A stretch of DNA of 64,000 nt from Micropterus salmoides. Its lineage: Eukaryota > Chordata > Actinopteri > Centrarchiformes > Centrarchidae. Numbering within the stretch: position 1 is the first letter of the stretch; every line of letters begins with the position of its first letter. This document shows, one piece after another, positions 1 to 10,763 of the stretch. The notes under the pieces are model-generated. The model made no database searches, was not told the origin of the DNA, and was given only the letters and a program-made list of their open reading frames with translations. The position numbers were made by a program, and so were the translations under genes. Location of the stretch: positions 5,557,100 through 5,621,099 of the forward strand of contig NW_024044459.1 of the NCBI RefSeq assembly GCF_014851395.1, written 5' to 3'.

Positions 1-2719
1 TACAGTCCAGTTAATGTAACATAAATATCTAAATCTAGAATTAAAAATTGTAAACGTTAAAAATAGACATGTAAAGACACAAAAATTCTGATTTGCACAT
101 TAATGGGTTGTAAGCAAATTGTAATCAAAACATAGTCAAATTAGTTTCTGAGGATTTTGTTTCACTTGTGTGGAGTTGTTTTTTTATTTTTTGATGTAAA
201 GCATAACAGTGGAACACAGCTCACGGCATCGGTGGTTTCCAACTTTGTTTTCTGGTCATTCCTTAAAACAAAGCAATTCTTCCACTGACTGCCAATTACT
301 GGTTGCATGTCTGTTGGTTGTAATCAGTGAAATCAAAACCTTTTCCCTTTATTTTATTTTCAGAGACCTGAAGAGGTCAAAGTTATTCATTAAGTTATTC
401 AATAATTCATTAGAAATAAGGCAAAGATTAGAAACTGTGAAAATAAACACTATTTTCCAACTTCAGCACCCTTATGGTGGATTATGACCTCCAGGTTAAG
501 TACAGAAGTATTATATTACGCAAAATGTACTTAAGTAAGTTTCAAAAGTGAAAGGCTCTTTTCAGAATATTATATACGTGTAAGCAGCATTTTAATGTTG
601 TAATGTTGTATAAGTACTTTATACTCTATATTACAACCTGATAGTCTAATAATTTTTGTTGTGAAATGTAATATATTAAACAGTCAGAGTAAGAAAATCA
701 CCTTTTGGTTGATTTCCTCAAAACTTGTGTTCACATAGCAGGCGGGTCAAACGTACTGTAGGTAGAATGAAATTCTGTATTAGCCGTCACATAAATATAG
801 TGAAGTAAAAAAAATGTATTGCTGGAGAGTGGAATTAGAAAGTAGCACAAATAATGTGTCTCAAAATCACTTTATCATCTTGGATGGATACAGGAGAATT
901 ATTTTTCTTAATATCCTTAAAGCGATTTCAGTCGTATCGCGCAGCTCTAACTTGAATGTTTGAGTTCTTGGCTCATTCAATCAAATCCCTTCATTCTCTC
1001 AGCACGATAGCTTTGTTTTGGTCCCACCGGTGCAGGAAGAAATCCAGCTTGCTGTGTGAGTGAGCTTTACACTTCATGTTTGACACCAATGAAGACCCCC
1101 TGCTGGATGGATTTTCATGTTAAAGTGAAAACAGTTGTTTAAACACCCGCCCTCCCCCCATGGCACATACGTGTGTGGATGCAGGGACAGTTTCACCAGC
1201 CATAAGCAAAGGGCAGCATTGTTTACAACCACACAGTTCAATTATTTAATGTTAACTTCTTAATGTACGCTGTTGCTGAAGAGATTAAGCCCTCTAACAA
1301 CACGAGGTGCAAAGAAAGTTCATAGCGTCAAAGGATTACCGAGGATGGAGGATTTATCAAAATGAAGTCCTTTCAGGGGTGGGCCAGGCTTTCTCTTTTA
1401 TGACTCAGTAATTATGAATACTGACCATTTTGATTTCACTGAACACTAAGCCTCCTCATAGAGACTGTTTGAGAGACTAGAGACAGAGGATAAAAGTCTT
1501 AATCCCTTCCATGTGCACTCTTAATACTGGGAAAAACAGGGCGGCTCTTTTTTAACACTTTAATTAGCAATAGGAGATACGGGCGCAAAGGAGGAGATGA
1601 AACGTTTGGGAGTTTCTTAAAATGCCTATTCTGGTTTTTATGTTAAGCTCGATTTAGTTTTATCAGTCCAGACCTTTGCTGGAGTGTGAAAATGATTCAT
1701 GCTCAATCAGGCTGTTTCCTGCACTGTAGGTCACAAGACTTTATCTCCGACACCAGCTCCGTCAGTTAGATTAGACATAGCATGCTGCTGGGGGAGGGTT
1801 TCTCGCACGTTAGCGTGTCACAAGGTCGTCCGTGCCGCACACACATCACTATATGTCAGCGGAACATATCAGAGGGCGTAATGCGTGGAGGCATATGGCG
1901 CTTTGGACCACCAAAGTCTGACTCGTGCTCCGTTTCAGACAGGGAACTGGAGGAAACAGAGAGATTAGAAGGTTAAATAGAGTTTTGTGAATGATCAGGA
2001 GTATTATGGTCAATCTGAAAAACAGGCTGAGATTCAGAGGGAGGTAAAAGCCAAAAACGAAGGTGTGCAACAATTCTCTGTTGCAAGACAAATCTGATTA
2101 AACATTTTCAAGCAACTGCTAATCCTGACAAGAGATACATTACTTTCATTGGATAAAAGATGGTTTAGACTATAAATTAAGGTCACTGGACTTCATTAGA
2201 CAGATCTCATGTTTTTTCCCTATCTAAGAAAGACACATTTAAGTGGCTTTGTTTGGTCTTTAATGCTATGCATGGCTCTTGGTATCTGGATTTAGTATCA
2301 GACAATCTCTTAACACCTATACAGAGCATAAGCAAGACTCAGCTTTTAACCAGACTGCAAAGTATTATTTTAAAAATTAGAGCATTCATAATAATCACTC
2401 AGAATCTCTCTCTCTCTCTTCGTTTCCCTGTCGTTTCCCTTCTGCCTGTGGGCTGCTGTTAGAATGGAGAAAGACTGGACTAAGTTCGGAAGTTCTATTT
2501 ATAACCACAAAAAGCAAGCAGGGTTAGAAACTGAACTAAATAATGTGTTCTGACCGTCTTTCTATCTATCTCATCCGCTCCGCTTCAGTACTGTGGATAG
2601 CGCCCCACAGACATAAAATACTAACTAGCATTCTTGAGAGGCAGCAGTGTGATTAGATCAGTGTTTGTCCAGCGTTAAGCATGAGGTAATATTTTTTTTC
2701 TCCTTTTCTCCAATGACAG
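1..2719 (+). other. 3' part of an sfrp1 intron
   Basis: This is non-coding sequence directly upstream of the last sfrp1 exon. It ends in a pyrimidine-rich tract and the acceptor AG at 2718-2719. SFRP1 genes usually have three coding exons, so this should be the last intron; I looked for the short preceding exon (the Cys-rich linker between the frizzled CRD and the NTR domain) and did not see it, so it probably lies upstream of the window. The block 900-1650 is less AT-rich than its surroundings and carries homeodomain-like cores (TTTAATTAGCAATAGG near 1559) and several TAATCC/TTAATAC words; it is a plausible intronic regulatory element, an inference only. Small open frames inside the intron have no recognisable domains. 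Confidence 0.7.
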
Positions 2720-3045
2720 CTTTCAAGACCAAGATCAAGGAGGTGAAGCGAGAAAACATGGACCGCAAAGTTATCCTGCAGAAGAGGAAGAAGATGTTGA
2801 AAGAAGGGAACCTGAAGAAGAAAGACTTGAAGACGCTGGTGTTGTACTTGAAGAACGGCGCGGACTGCCCCTGCCAGCAGCTCGACAACCTGGGAAACCA
2901 CTATCTAATCATGGGCCGCAAGGTGGATAAGCAGTACCTCCTCACTGGCATCCACAAGTGGGACAAGTCCAGCAAAGAGTTCAAAAAGGCCATCAAGAAG
3001 CTCAAGACCTACAAATGTCCTGCTTTCGAGAACGTCTTCAAATAA
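2720..3045 (+). CDS. sfrp1: secreted frizzled-related protein 1, last coding exon (NTR domain)
   Basis: SFRP1 is a secreted glycoprotein that binds Wnt ligands and Frizzled receptors outside the cell and dampens Wnt signalling. It has an N-terminal frizzled Cys-rich domain (not in this window) and a C-terminal netrin-like (NTR) domain, most of which is encoded here. The exon starts after the acceptor AG at 2718-2719. The first codon is split, one base coming from the previous exon (a phase-1 intron), which gives about 108 residues to the TAA at 3043-3045. Diagnostic stretches are a basic run after TKIKEVKREN, then KKDLKTLVLYLKNGADCPC, QQLDNLGNHYLIMGRKV, QYLLTGIHKWDKSSKEF and the terminal CPAFENVFK. 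The ending CPxFxxVFK is typical of SFRP1 and unlike the SFRP5 C terminus, so SFRP1 is preferred. The open frame back to 2665 runs into the intron and is not the true start. Whether this is the a or b teleost paralogue cannot be decided from one exon. The frame is intact. Confidence 0.94.
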
Positions 3046-3354
3046 TATGAGCCCCCCACCCCCAACCTCCTTTGGTCACATCTCATACATATGAACTTGC
3101 ACAAGCATTAAAAACCCAAACTTTGCTTTCTGTTTATATATCTATATATCTTTGTATATTTACAGATATACTTTGAAATGTCCATTAAGTTTTAGTTGAA
3201 TGTGGTGAGTGATGACACCACAAAAAAGTGTTGACGTCCTTCTTTCCCTCGGCTTAAGAAAAGGACATTGTAGTAAAAGCCCTTTCTCACTGAAATCATT
3301 TCCATTATATGTATGTAGATACTTTCTTTCACTCTTTCACTCAACAGGTCAGTG

Positions 3355-3775
3355 GATTTTGATTAAAGGATTAGTTAGACATTTTGGGAAATACATCTTT
3401 CCTTTATTCCTGAGATGAGAAGACTGAGACACTCTCATGTCTGTACAGTTAATAAGAAGCTTGACCTAGCATAAGGTTAGCTTAGCCTAGCATGAAGATT
3501 AGAAGTAGGAGAACAAGCTAACCATAAATTGTTGTTTTTACATTTTGTTTTTGTACAGATTAAACAAATTAAATATAATGTGTAATTAGTGAACTTTAGT
3601 GGTGCTGGGTGGTGGAATTATTTTGGACAGAGCAAGGCTAGCTGATTCTGCTTCCAGTTTTTATGCTCACGTAGGCTACCAATCTGCTCCAGCTTAATCA
3701 TATTTAGCATAGGGACATGAGGGTGGTGTTAGTCTTCTCATCTAATGCTCAGCTAGAAAAAAAATCTATTCTTTT
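3355..3775 (+). repeat. dispersed repeat, copy A (second copy near 31 kb, opposite orientation)
   Basis: This matches, in opposite orientation, the sequence at 30985-31335. Shared landmarks include a central stretch with gattaaacaaatta here (reverse complement tttgtttaatcc at 31.2 kb) and tggacagagcaaggctagc. The ends carry inverted arms, tgagatgagaagac near 3410 and gtcttctcatct near 3732, so the copy could fold back as a MITE would. It resembles a very common teleost repeat whose ends read ttagacattttgggaaata. It sits in the likely sfrp1 3' UTR. Confidence 0.6.
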
Positions 3776-4639
3776 AAATCTCTCTAATTCTGATCATATA
3801 ATAATAAATCATATAATCAATGATTAGACTAGGTAATTGGCAGTTGCAGGTATTTCCAGCTTTAAAAGCTACCCTGTAGCTTCAGAACAGCTCTGTAGGG
3901 TTCCTGTTGAATAAGTTATTGACAGAAGTATGAGAGAGTGCTGCCGTTAGCTGATTGTTCTGTCAAACTGACCTACCAATAATTTGTATTTTCTTCACTT
4001 CATTGTTACGTTTCTTTTTGTGACTTGAAATCTCTTAAAAGATTCATAACCACCAATCTGCATCATGAGATAGCATGTAGGCCTATGTAGATTTCTTGTG
4101 TGTTGTCACCTGACATTTGTCTAAATATTTTTATAACTTTTCTGTCTCTCTACATCCAGTCTAACTGCAGTAATCAGTATTCATCGGTAATGGAAAAAGT
4201 CTATACATGTTTAAAAGTGCAAAAGTTATCAAAGTGCAAATATTGCCAACCCTGTGTTCTGGCTTGTTTTGTGTCGCTGGTCCGTTTTAGCACTGTTTTG
4301 TTTCAAATTTGATTGACAGCGGTGCATTGCTGCCTAAAACATGTACATACAAATTTTACATAAATATGGAAAACTGTATGATGTCTCTTATATTATTTAG
4401 TTTTCTTTCATGGATTTAGATATGGCAATGTTGGTTGGTTGGTCGGTCCACCACTTTGGTCCAGTGAAACTGATCAAAATGTGTTTAACTTTTTGACAAA
4501 ATACCAGAAAAACTAGTGACATTCCCGTCAGCAGCAGCTGTACTTTATCTTTCAGGAGTTAACAAAGATTATGAACATGGTTGTATGACTTCATAGACAG
4601 TAACATGCAAATCTACACATCCAAAAGTTTCAGAGTGGA

Positions 4640-4765
4640 AAGGCCATGTAATACCTGCCAACATCAGCATGTTAACTTTGTCACTGGGAACATGTTAGCA
4701 AACTGACATTAGCATTTAGCTCAAAGCAATGCTGTCCATAAGTACAGCTTCCCAAAGCTGTTAGG
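4640..4765 (+). repeat. dispersed 'gctaacatttagc' repeat fragment
   Basis: Words such as cagcatgttaac, catgttagcaaactgac and gtacagctt match the start of the longer copy at 20440-21060 and the reverse-strand copy at 28880-29060. It is an unclassified teleost interspersed repeat, diverged. Confidence 0.45.
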
Positions 4766-5678
4766 CTATATTACCAAACAAACTACAACTACCCCAATCC
4801 CCCAGAACATTGGGGTTCAAAACGGTTAAGGCTGTGGAACAGCACTTTGCAGTGATTTGATTTATTACTAATTTGATAGCTAAATTGTGCCCTTAAAGTA
4901 TATTAAAGCCCAGTCAAGATTTACTTTTAAAACATTTAATATTTCAGTTGATTTTAGGCTTACATAGCACATGACATGTCCTGAAACAAATGTATATTTA
5001 ATCAAATAATCACAAACTAACATATGACATATAGTAGAGCTAGTGTGGGATCATTTATTGGTCAACCCACTACAGCTACTTCAGTTATCTTGACACCTTT
5101 CTGCATTGCAGAATACTTGTATATCACATCTAATTATCAAATTATTTTATGTGTACATGACACAAGAGTGAAGAGCCAGATCTATTCATGTTAGTTACTT
5201 GTAAACATTTAGCAACTTAAAGATGTATTGCTGAGACTGTGGGACCTCTTATCTTTCTTGTAAACCATAATTTTGGTCTTTGCACGTAATGTGTGATGCT
5301 GTTAAAACAAAATATTATATGAACTGCCAAAACAACCAATCATGTCAAACAGAAAGCACTTTCTGTTAGCTGTGCCAAACTAACGATATCATGCTTTTTG
5401 GAAAGATAAAACATCACATTGCCAGATCTCCACACAGAAGGATCTCTCATGCACGCATGTTTTTCTTGCCCCCCACATCTCTGATGATGCTAAATTCTTG
5501 TCTGGGTGTCTTCTGATTCAGGGTTATTGTGGCTTCACAGGCTGTTGGTGCTTCGGTATGTGGTGTGTAAATGCTAATCCTGAGATATTAACAGCTCATG
5601 TTGATAGTGAACTCTAATTCTTTCATAACGGAAAGTCAGCACTGTGTAATGAACTGTAAAACTAAAAAGATTTGTTTC

Positions 5679-5684
5679 AATAAA
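5679..5684 (+). terminator. sfrp1: candidate poly(A) signal AATAAA for sfrp1
   Basis: AATAAA followed within about 10 bases by gtctgtgctgatgg, a GT-rich downstream element. This is the best-formed cleavage signal in the first 6 kb. A second AATAAA lies at 5939-5944. Confidence 0.45.
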
Positions 5685-5700
5685 GTCTGTGCTGATGGAT

Positions 5701-6821
5701 ATGATGAACAGTGAACAGGCATGACTTTCCCATGCCATTTCATTTGATTTATTAACAGTAACATGCAAATATGCACAGAATCCAAAATACTGATTGAGAC
5801 AGCTTATATTTTCGCTTCACAAGAAACATAGATTTGGACTAACTTGATGATTAATGTTTAAAGTAAATACTTTTATGAGCTAAACTCTATCATGTCAGTA
5901 CAACATGCGTAAACAACAAAACATGAAACCGTTCTTTCAATAAAAAGGCTTGTTAAAAACCAGGAAGTATCAAACGGACCAATGTCTTGGCCATCTGGTT
6001 CTAGTAACAGCTTTGGTATTGGAAAATATATCTCAGATGTGGACTTTGCCTTCTAATCATTACTTCAGCTGCCTTCAAAAGAGCCCCAGAAAACCTGGGG
6101 CCAAGATCCAGCTTTGTCCTATTAAGAGATGATGTGCAAAAAACATCCTGTTGGATTCATCGTTTCACTGAAAACCTCAAATTGACAAAGTTGATGAAGT
6201 ACTATTTCAATTGGTTCCACGTCACAGGCTAGTAAAGTATTAAATTATCCCCCAGTATTAATGCCACCCACTTGATTTGAGTCTGTGTGATAACATGCTA
6301 CTAAGTTGAAAACTGTAAAGTCTGATTCAACAGAGAGCTCTCAGTTATATGTGCACTCAAAGCTGTGTGAATGCTTTTCTGTTCAGGCAAATACTTTTGG
6401 GCTGATGAAGACCTACATTTCCTTGAGTGCATGTTGTCTGCTCAACAGCCGGTAAATAATACAGTCAGAAATGTAGCTCACAATATCTACTAATCAATAT
6501 AAAACGATGTGCTAAGTACAGAAAAATAATGAGTTTAAACGACAATTCCTACGTTCAGGGGTGGACAACTGTACAATAAAACAGAATCCAACACATCAAC
6601 AGCTTCATGCAGTCACCATGCGGTTGAATCAACACTATGTCTCAACTCAGACCTGGACTCAAATGAAATACTATATAATCATAAAGGCAACATATGTTGT
6701 TGGATTTGTTAAAGCTGCTCTAAAATCAATGTTTTTATATGAACAATGAATTAAATGATTATGTGTAATGTCAAAACTGTTGCTTGTTGTGACACAGAAC
6801 TATCACCCGACTCTGTAGTAA
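5701..6821. other. gene-free stretch
   Basis: AT-rich sequence with no domain-bearing frame, RNA gene or clear repeat. It holds an alternative AATAAA at 5939-5944. The 60-codon frames here look random. Confidence 0.5.
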
Positions 6822-7062
6822 GGGTGGCTGTGGCTCAGGAGGTAGAGCGGGTTGGTTGTTAATCGGAAGGTGGGCGGTTCAATCCCTGGCTCCCCCTAGT
6901 TGCGTGTCGAAGTGTCCTTGGGCAAGATACTGAACCCCGAATTGTATGAATGAGTGTGAATGTTAGTTTCCGTTTGACTGGTGAATGCAGATGTAGTGTA
7001 AAAGCGCTTTGAGTGATTGAAAAGACTAGAAAGGCGCTATACAAGTATGGAGCATTTACATT
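6822..7062 (+). mobile_element. tRNA-derived SINE with LINE-type tail
   Basis: The head carries RNA polymerase III promoter boxes: an A box (tggctcaggagg, from 6831) and a B box (ggttcaatccc, near 6877). A body with cttgggcaagatactgaacc follows. The 3' tail has two similar blocks, aaagcgctttgagtg and aaaggcgctatacaagta, typical of teleost SINEs that share a tail with L2/CR1-clade LINEs. Roughly 240 bp and apparently full length. It is not a functional tRNA gene because the acceptor stem does not close. Confidence 0.85.
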
Positions 7063-8228
7063 TAAGTCTCTGTTCTATTAAGCATTTCATTGTCTTTTAT
7101 CTCATTACTTTGATTTTACAGCCCACAGCTTTACTGTTTTGATTCACTCTCACTGCTCTTATCAGTGTTGTTTCCAGCGAAAAAGCTCTAGAAAGAAGAA
7201 ATTATTCATGCATGTTTACAGAAGACCGGGCAGAGGAAACTCAGTGTGGGGGTTCCGTCTCGGAAGTGTTTTCCCCCGAGCTTATTTCAAGCCCCCAAAA
7301 GATTAAGCTGGTTTGAGTTGGTTAAAGTTTCTGCAAGCCTGGGTTTGCATGGTAACGTGAGGATGAAGAATAGAAGGACAATGGAGGCCAGAGACTAGTT
7401 TGATGAGGAAGTTGATCCCTGCCAAGTATGCCTGGATAGTGGAGTAACAGATTTGGACTGGATAGGGATATGTGATAAAATAGCAGTTGGACATGAGGTC
7501 CTGATAGGGAAATGACAGCTGAAAGGTGACATAAAGGGTGTTTCTCAAAACAATGAATGCAAAGAATGGACTTGTGTTCTTGGAAGAACAAACTTGCTGA
7601 CAGTTTGAGACGATGTGTTCTTGCACAATACTTCCAGCACGGAGACCACCTGCAGTGCTCCAATATAACAGCCAGGCTTTAACACCCAAAGCAAAAAGCT
7701 CAGAATCGGGTTTAACAATGTAATGTCTAATATAATAATAATAATGATAATAATAAAGCAATGACAGTCCCTTTTCATACAATTTCTGTTTATTTTTCTC
7801 AAAGTTTAACAAGACCAGATTTTTCCGAACATCATAATTTGTCCATACATCACAAGGCAGATGTCTCTTGATTCTTGAAGTTAAAACCTTACTGTCACTT
7901 GCGGAGCTTCTGAACTCTGAAAACGTTTCAGCACATTTTCAATTTGCCCACTCAGTTTTAGTAAAGCTGCCATATTCAACATCTACACATTTGATTTCTC
8001 ACCTCAAAACTTCTCTGAGTGGATTTTGTAATGAAATAACGTACGAAAATAGTAAAAACGTTCTGTTGTTGGCCTCTCTCTCAGCTTCTTTTCACCCCTC
8101 GCTTGAATGCCAAAATGGATATCTTTGCCGTAAAGTTCAGACAAGTTACCAACCGCTGCATCCTCGGTAAAATGGGTGTGTCAAGAACACTTCTGGAAAT
8201 TTTAACCGTTCTTGTCAAAATGCAAACT
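7063..8228. other. gene-free stretch with AAT microsatellite and probable dispersed repeat
   Basis: An (AAT)n tract lies at about 7731-7757. The flanks (7500-7640 and 8170-8330) contain repeated cttgtgttcttgg / caagaacac words in both orientations, which suggests a degraded DNA element that also runs into the start of the tandem duplication. The minus-strand frame 7303-7812 has no recognisable domain and includes the microsatellite as a Tyr run, so I do not call it a gene. Confidence 0.4.
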
Positions 8229-10747
8229 TGTGTATTGGGACAGAACTTGAGACACAAAAGATGACATTTCACAAGAACACGAGTACAGACAAGAACACAG
8301 AAAGAAGTGATTCCAGCCAGTTGGGTATGCTGCTGAGAGAGTGCTTGGGAGAAGGCCGTGGAGGATGTGTTCCTTTGATACGTTAGATAGGTTGAATTAC
8401 ATGGTTAAAAACAGTGATAAGATGAAAATCCAATTCTGGGGCCAAGAGTCTGAATTCTGTTGTGCTGGCCAGGGAAGTGAGCTGCCCTGATGATGAACTG
8501 GTGTTGAGCCGAGATTTGTGTCAGTCTACAAAGGAGCTAGGTGCTGATTTGAGAATGGGATCGATTTCCCGCACGGTAATATGTTGGGGCTCAACAGCGT
8601 GGTATGCGGTGTTATCACATTTTTTATCAATAAAGTAACAGTTACAGTTTCTCTCAACTGTCCCTCAGGATCACAACATCGCTGAGGCTGCTAGCCACAT
8701 TAGCTGCACAGTATGCTAACGCCAAGTTAGCTAACCTTTAAAATAAACAGTACAACAACACAAAACACGGAAACACTTAAAGCTTCCAAGTTTGGCCAAG
8801 TCAGGTCACGTGCAGCCCATGGCTATCCGTCCTGGTTGTGGAACATTTGAAGCACTAATTTATTAATTTAACATGCACTGAAGTGCAAAGTATGAACACT
8901 GCGGTTGTTGTGGTGCTTGCCATCCTCCGCGGTAGGCTTGACCAATAGCGCGGTATTTCAATTTTGCGGTTATGGCGACAGCCCTAGCTTGAGTCTGCAG
9001 TTGGAAGTGCAGCCCAGGTGGTTGAAATTATTGCAAATTATGCAGAAATGATTAACCATCGTCTCTCCCTGATAGAGAATTTGCTTACCCTGATTGTCAA
9101 TTTATATGTTTGTCTGCGGGTCTAGGGACAATGGGAGATGGGGGTGCGGCAGGTGATAAACAAACGCTGGGGCGTTTTGTGAGAAAAAGGGATGCGAGTG
9201 GGGTAGTGGAGCGCACACACTGCATACTGAGGGAGGGTGAGTGGGCGCTCCCCATAACTCACAGCAGAGGGTTGTACTGGCTGCAAAGATGCGACAGAAG
9301 AGTTCAGAGTCGAGGCAATCTTGTTTCATTGTCGTTGCGGTGAAAAGGAATCATTTAAGGTGGGCAACTGTCCAGTCTCTGATGTTTGGCTCAGTTTGTG
9401 GAAGTGAAGGCGCCGCGCCGTGAAGAGTAGCCAGGGCCTGTGTGAGAGGGAGACTGCTGACGAAGAGAGGATCCATGATTGTGTGATCATGCAGTTGAGC
9501 ATGGATCACGTCTGTCTTGCTTCGAGCAATCTGAGAAAAGAGCAGCAGGCTGAATAGAATGGGTATACGCAGCCTTGACAGGTGATTGGAGGTGTGGTTG
9601 AGGCATGGCTACACAACAAATTAACAAATTAACTTCATTCCAATCTAAATTCTGGGACCTGTAGTAGTAAATGTCACCAGACTAGAGTCAGACTAATGCT
9701 GCAGATATTGTACATTTTTCTTATTCTCAACAACCCCACGAAAAGACTAAAACCAACAATGAATAGATTCTACTAACTAGCATTGTGTGTGTGTATCCAG
9801 AGTCCCACATATCTTATTCCTTTGTGCCATAGAGCCCCACTGTTTTCTAAAAACTTCACTGAGCCACACTGCTGCACTGGGTGACATGCTCCTTTATTAC
9901 TGTGAACACTCACTGTAGTTTATTTTGACATAATCCCCATAAATACTAAATAGAGCATCAACTCTGTATTGAAGGGATAGTAAGTGTTTGTAATCTAGTA
10001 TACATTTTGTTAAATTTCAGCAAATATTTGGTTGGCTATCTCTCCATTTTGTGTGTCCCTTGAAAAAAATATGGTTTTCCTTCACAGCCTTGGCTCTGTA
10101 AATGGAAAACAAAGAAAGTGGTAAGGACCTTGCCACACAACATTGTTCCAGCACAGAAGTGAAGGAGGGAAGCCACTGTTCTGCTTTTAATGTGAAGGCA
10201 CCGGGTCGGGATGTAGCTACATGCATGCTCCCGAGCCTCTCTCCGACTACAGCGTCAACACTGCAGCTAATGAAATGCAGTCCTCCTAGCACAACACAGG
10301 CTCCAACACAGGCTCCAACACAGACTCCAAAATAAACTCCACGTAAGGATACAAAACAACAATAAAGGTTTATGTGTTTATGAACATCAGAAAGGCTGGA
10401 GTCACGAGAGAGTCACGTTAGCTCGCCAGCTAATGTTGAGCAGTTGCTAACGTCATCCGGTGCAAGATCTAATATGTAACGTTATGGCTTTCCACATTAC
10501 TTCACCAACTAACGCAACCCATATTACTATCCGTTGTACCACTAGTATTATGTCAAAGTGTTGATTTAGCCTGCAAGAAAGGATGTAACGCTACAAAGCA
10601 AATGTGGAATGTTTTTTTATACTAGCCTTGATAGCAGCCAGCTAGTTTGCCACAGATGTACCACTGTTTGCTTCATAAAGTTCAATTTAGATTTATTGTC
10701 GTTTTACCAATACTCTATGAGAAGCCGCCTAGGCCAAAATTGAATAC
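8229..10747 (+). repeat. tandem duplication, copy 1 (2.5 kb)
   Basis: This 2519-bp unit is repeated at 10764-13132 after a 16-bp spacer. By eye I find only about seven substitutions across the shared 2.37 kb, plus four indels: 137 bp (8812-8948, absent from copy 2), 2 bp near 9172, 1 bp near 9933 and one 12-bp caggctccaaca unit near 10310. The unit contains open frames of 60-91 codons on both strands that resemble no family I know. A segment ending gcgacagcccta near 8987 looks like the end of a hAT-type MITE. The very low divergence points to a recent event, or to recent gene conversion. Confidence 0.95.
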
Positions 10748-10763
10748 TTAGCTCGCACATACA

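Larger units (their letters stand above)
3046..5700 (+). other. sfrp1: probable sfrp1 3' UTR
   Basis: Non-coding AT-rich sequence follows the stop codon. Possible poly(A) hexamers are ATTAAA at 3107-3112 (followed by a T-rich tract), AATAAA at 3803-3808, and AATAAA at 5679-5684 followed by a GT-rich stretch. Vertebrate SFRP1 mRNAs have long 3' UTRs, so the 5679 site is favoured for the longest form, but alternative ends are likely. Two dispersed repeats (about 3355-3775 and 4640-4765) lie inside. No transcript evidence can be read from DNA, so the limits are an inference. Confidence 0.55.

Noticed and set aside
2665..2719. Open frame upstream of the sfrp1 exon with an ATG-like start
   Set aside because: It reads through the pyrimidine tract and acceptor of the intron; SFRP1 homology starts only after 2719.
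2720..3045. sfrp5 or sfrp2 as the identity of the exon
   Set aside because: The C terminus CPAFENVFK and the ADCPCQQLDNL block fit SFRP1; SFRP5 ends differently and SFRP2 is distinct in this region.
6822..7062. A tRNA gene
   Set aside because: A and B boxes are present but there is no closed cloverleaf, and a SINE body and LINE-type tail follow.
7303..7812. 169-codon minus-strand frame as a gene
   Set aside because: Contains a microsatellite-encoded Tyr run, no domain, and lies in probable repeat DNA.
9110..10335. Open frames in the duplicated unit as genes
   Set aside because: Short, on both strands, no domains; duplicated simply because the DNA is duplicated.
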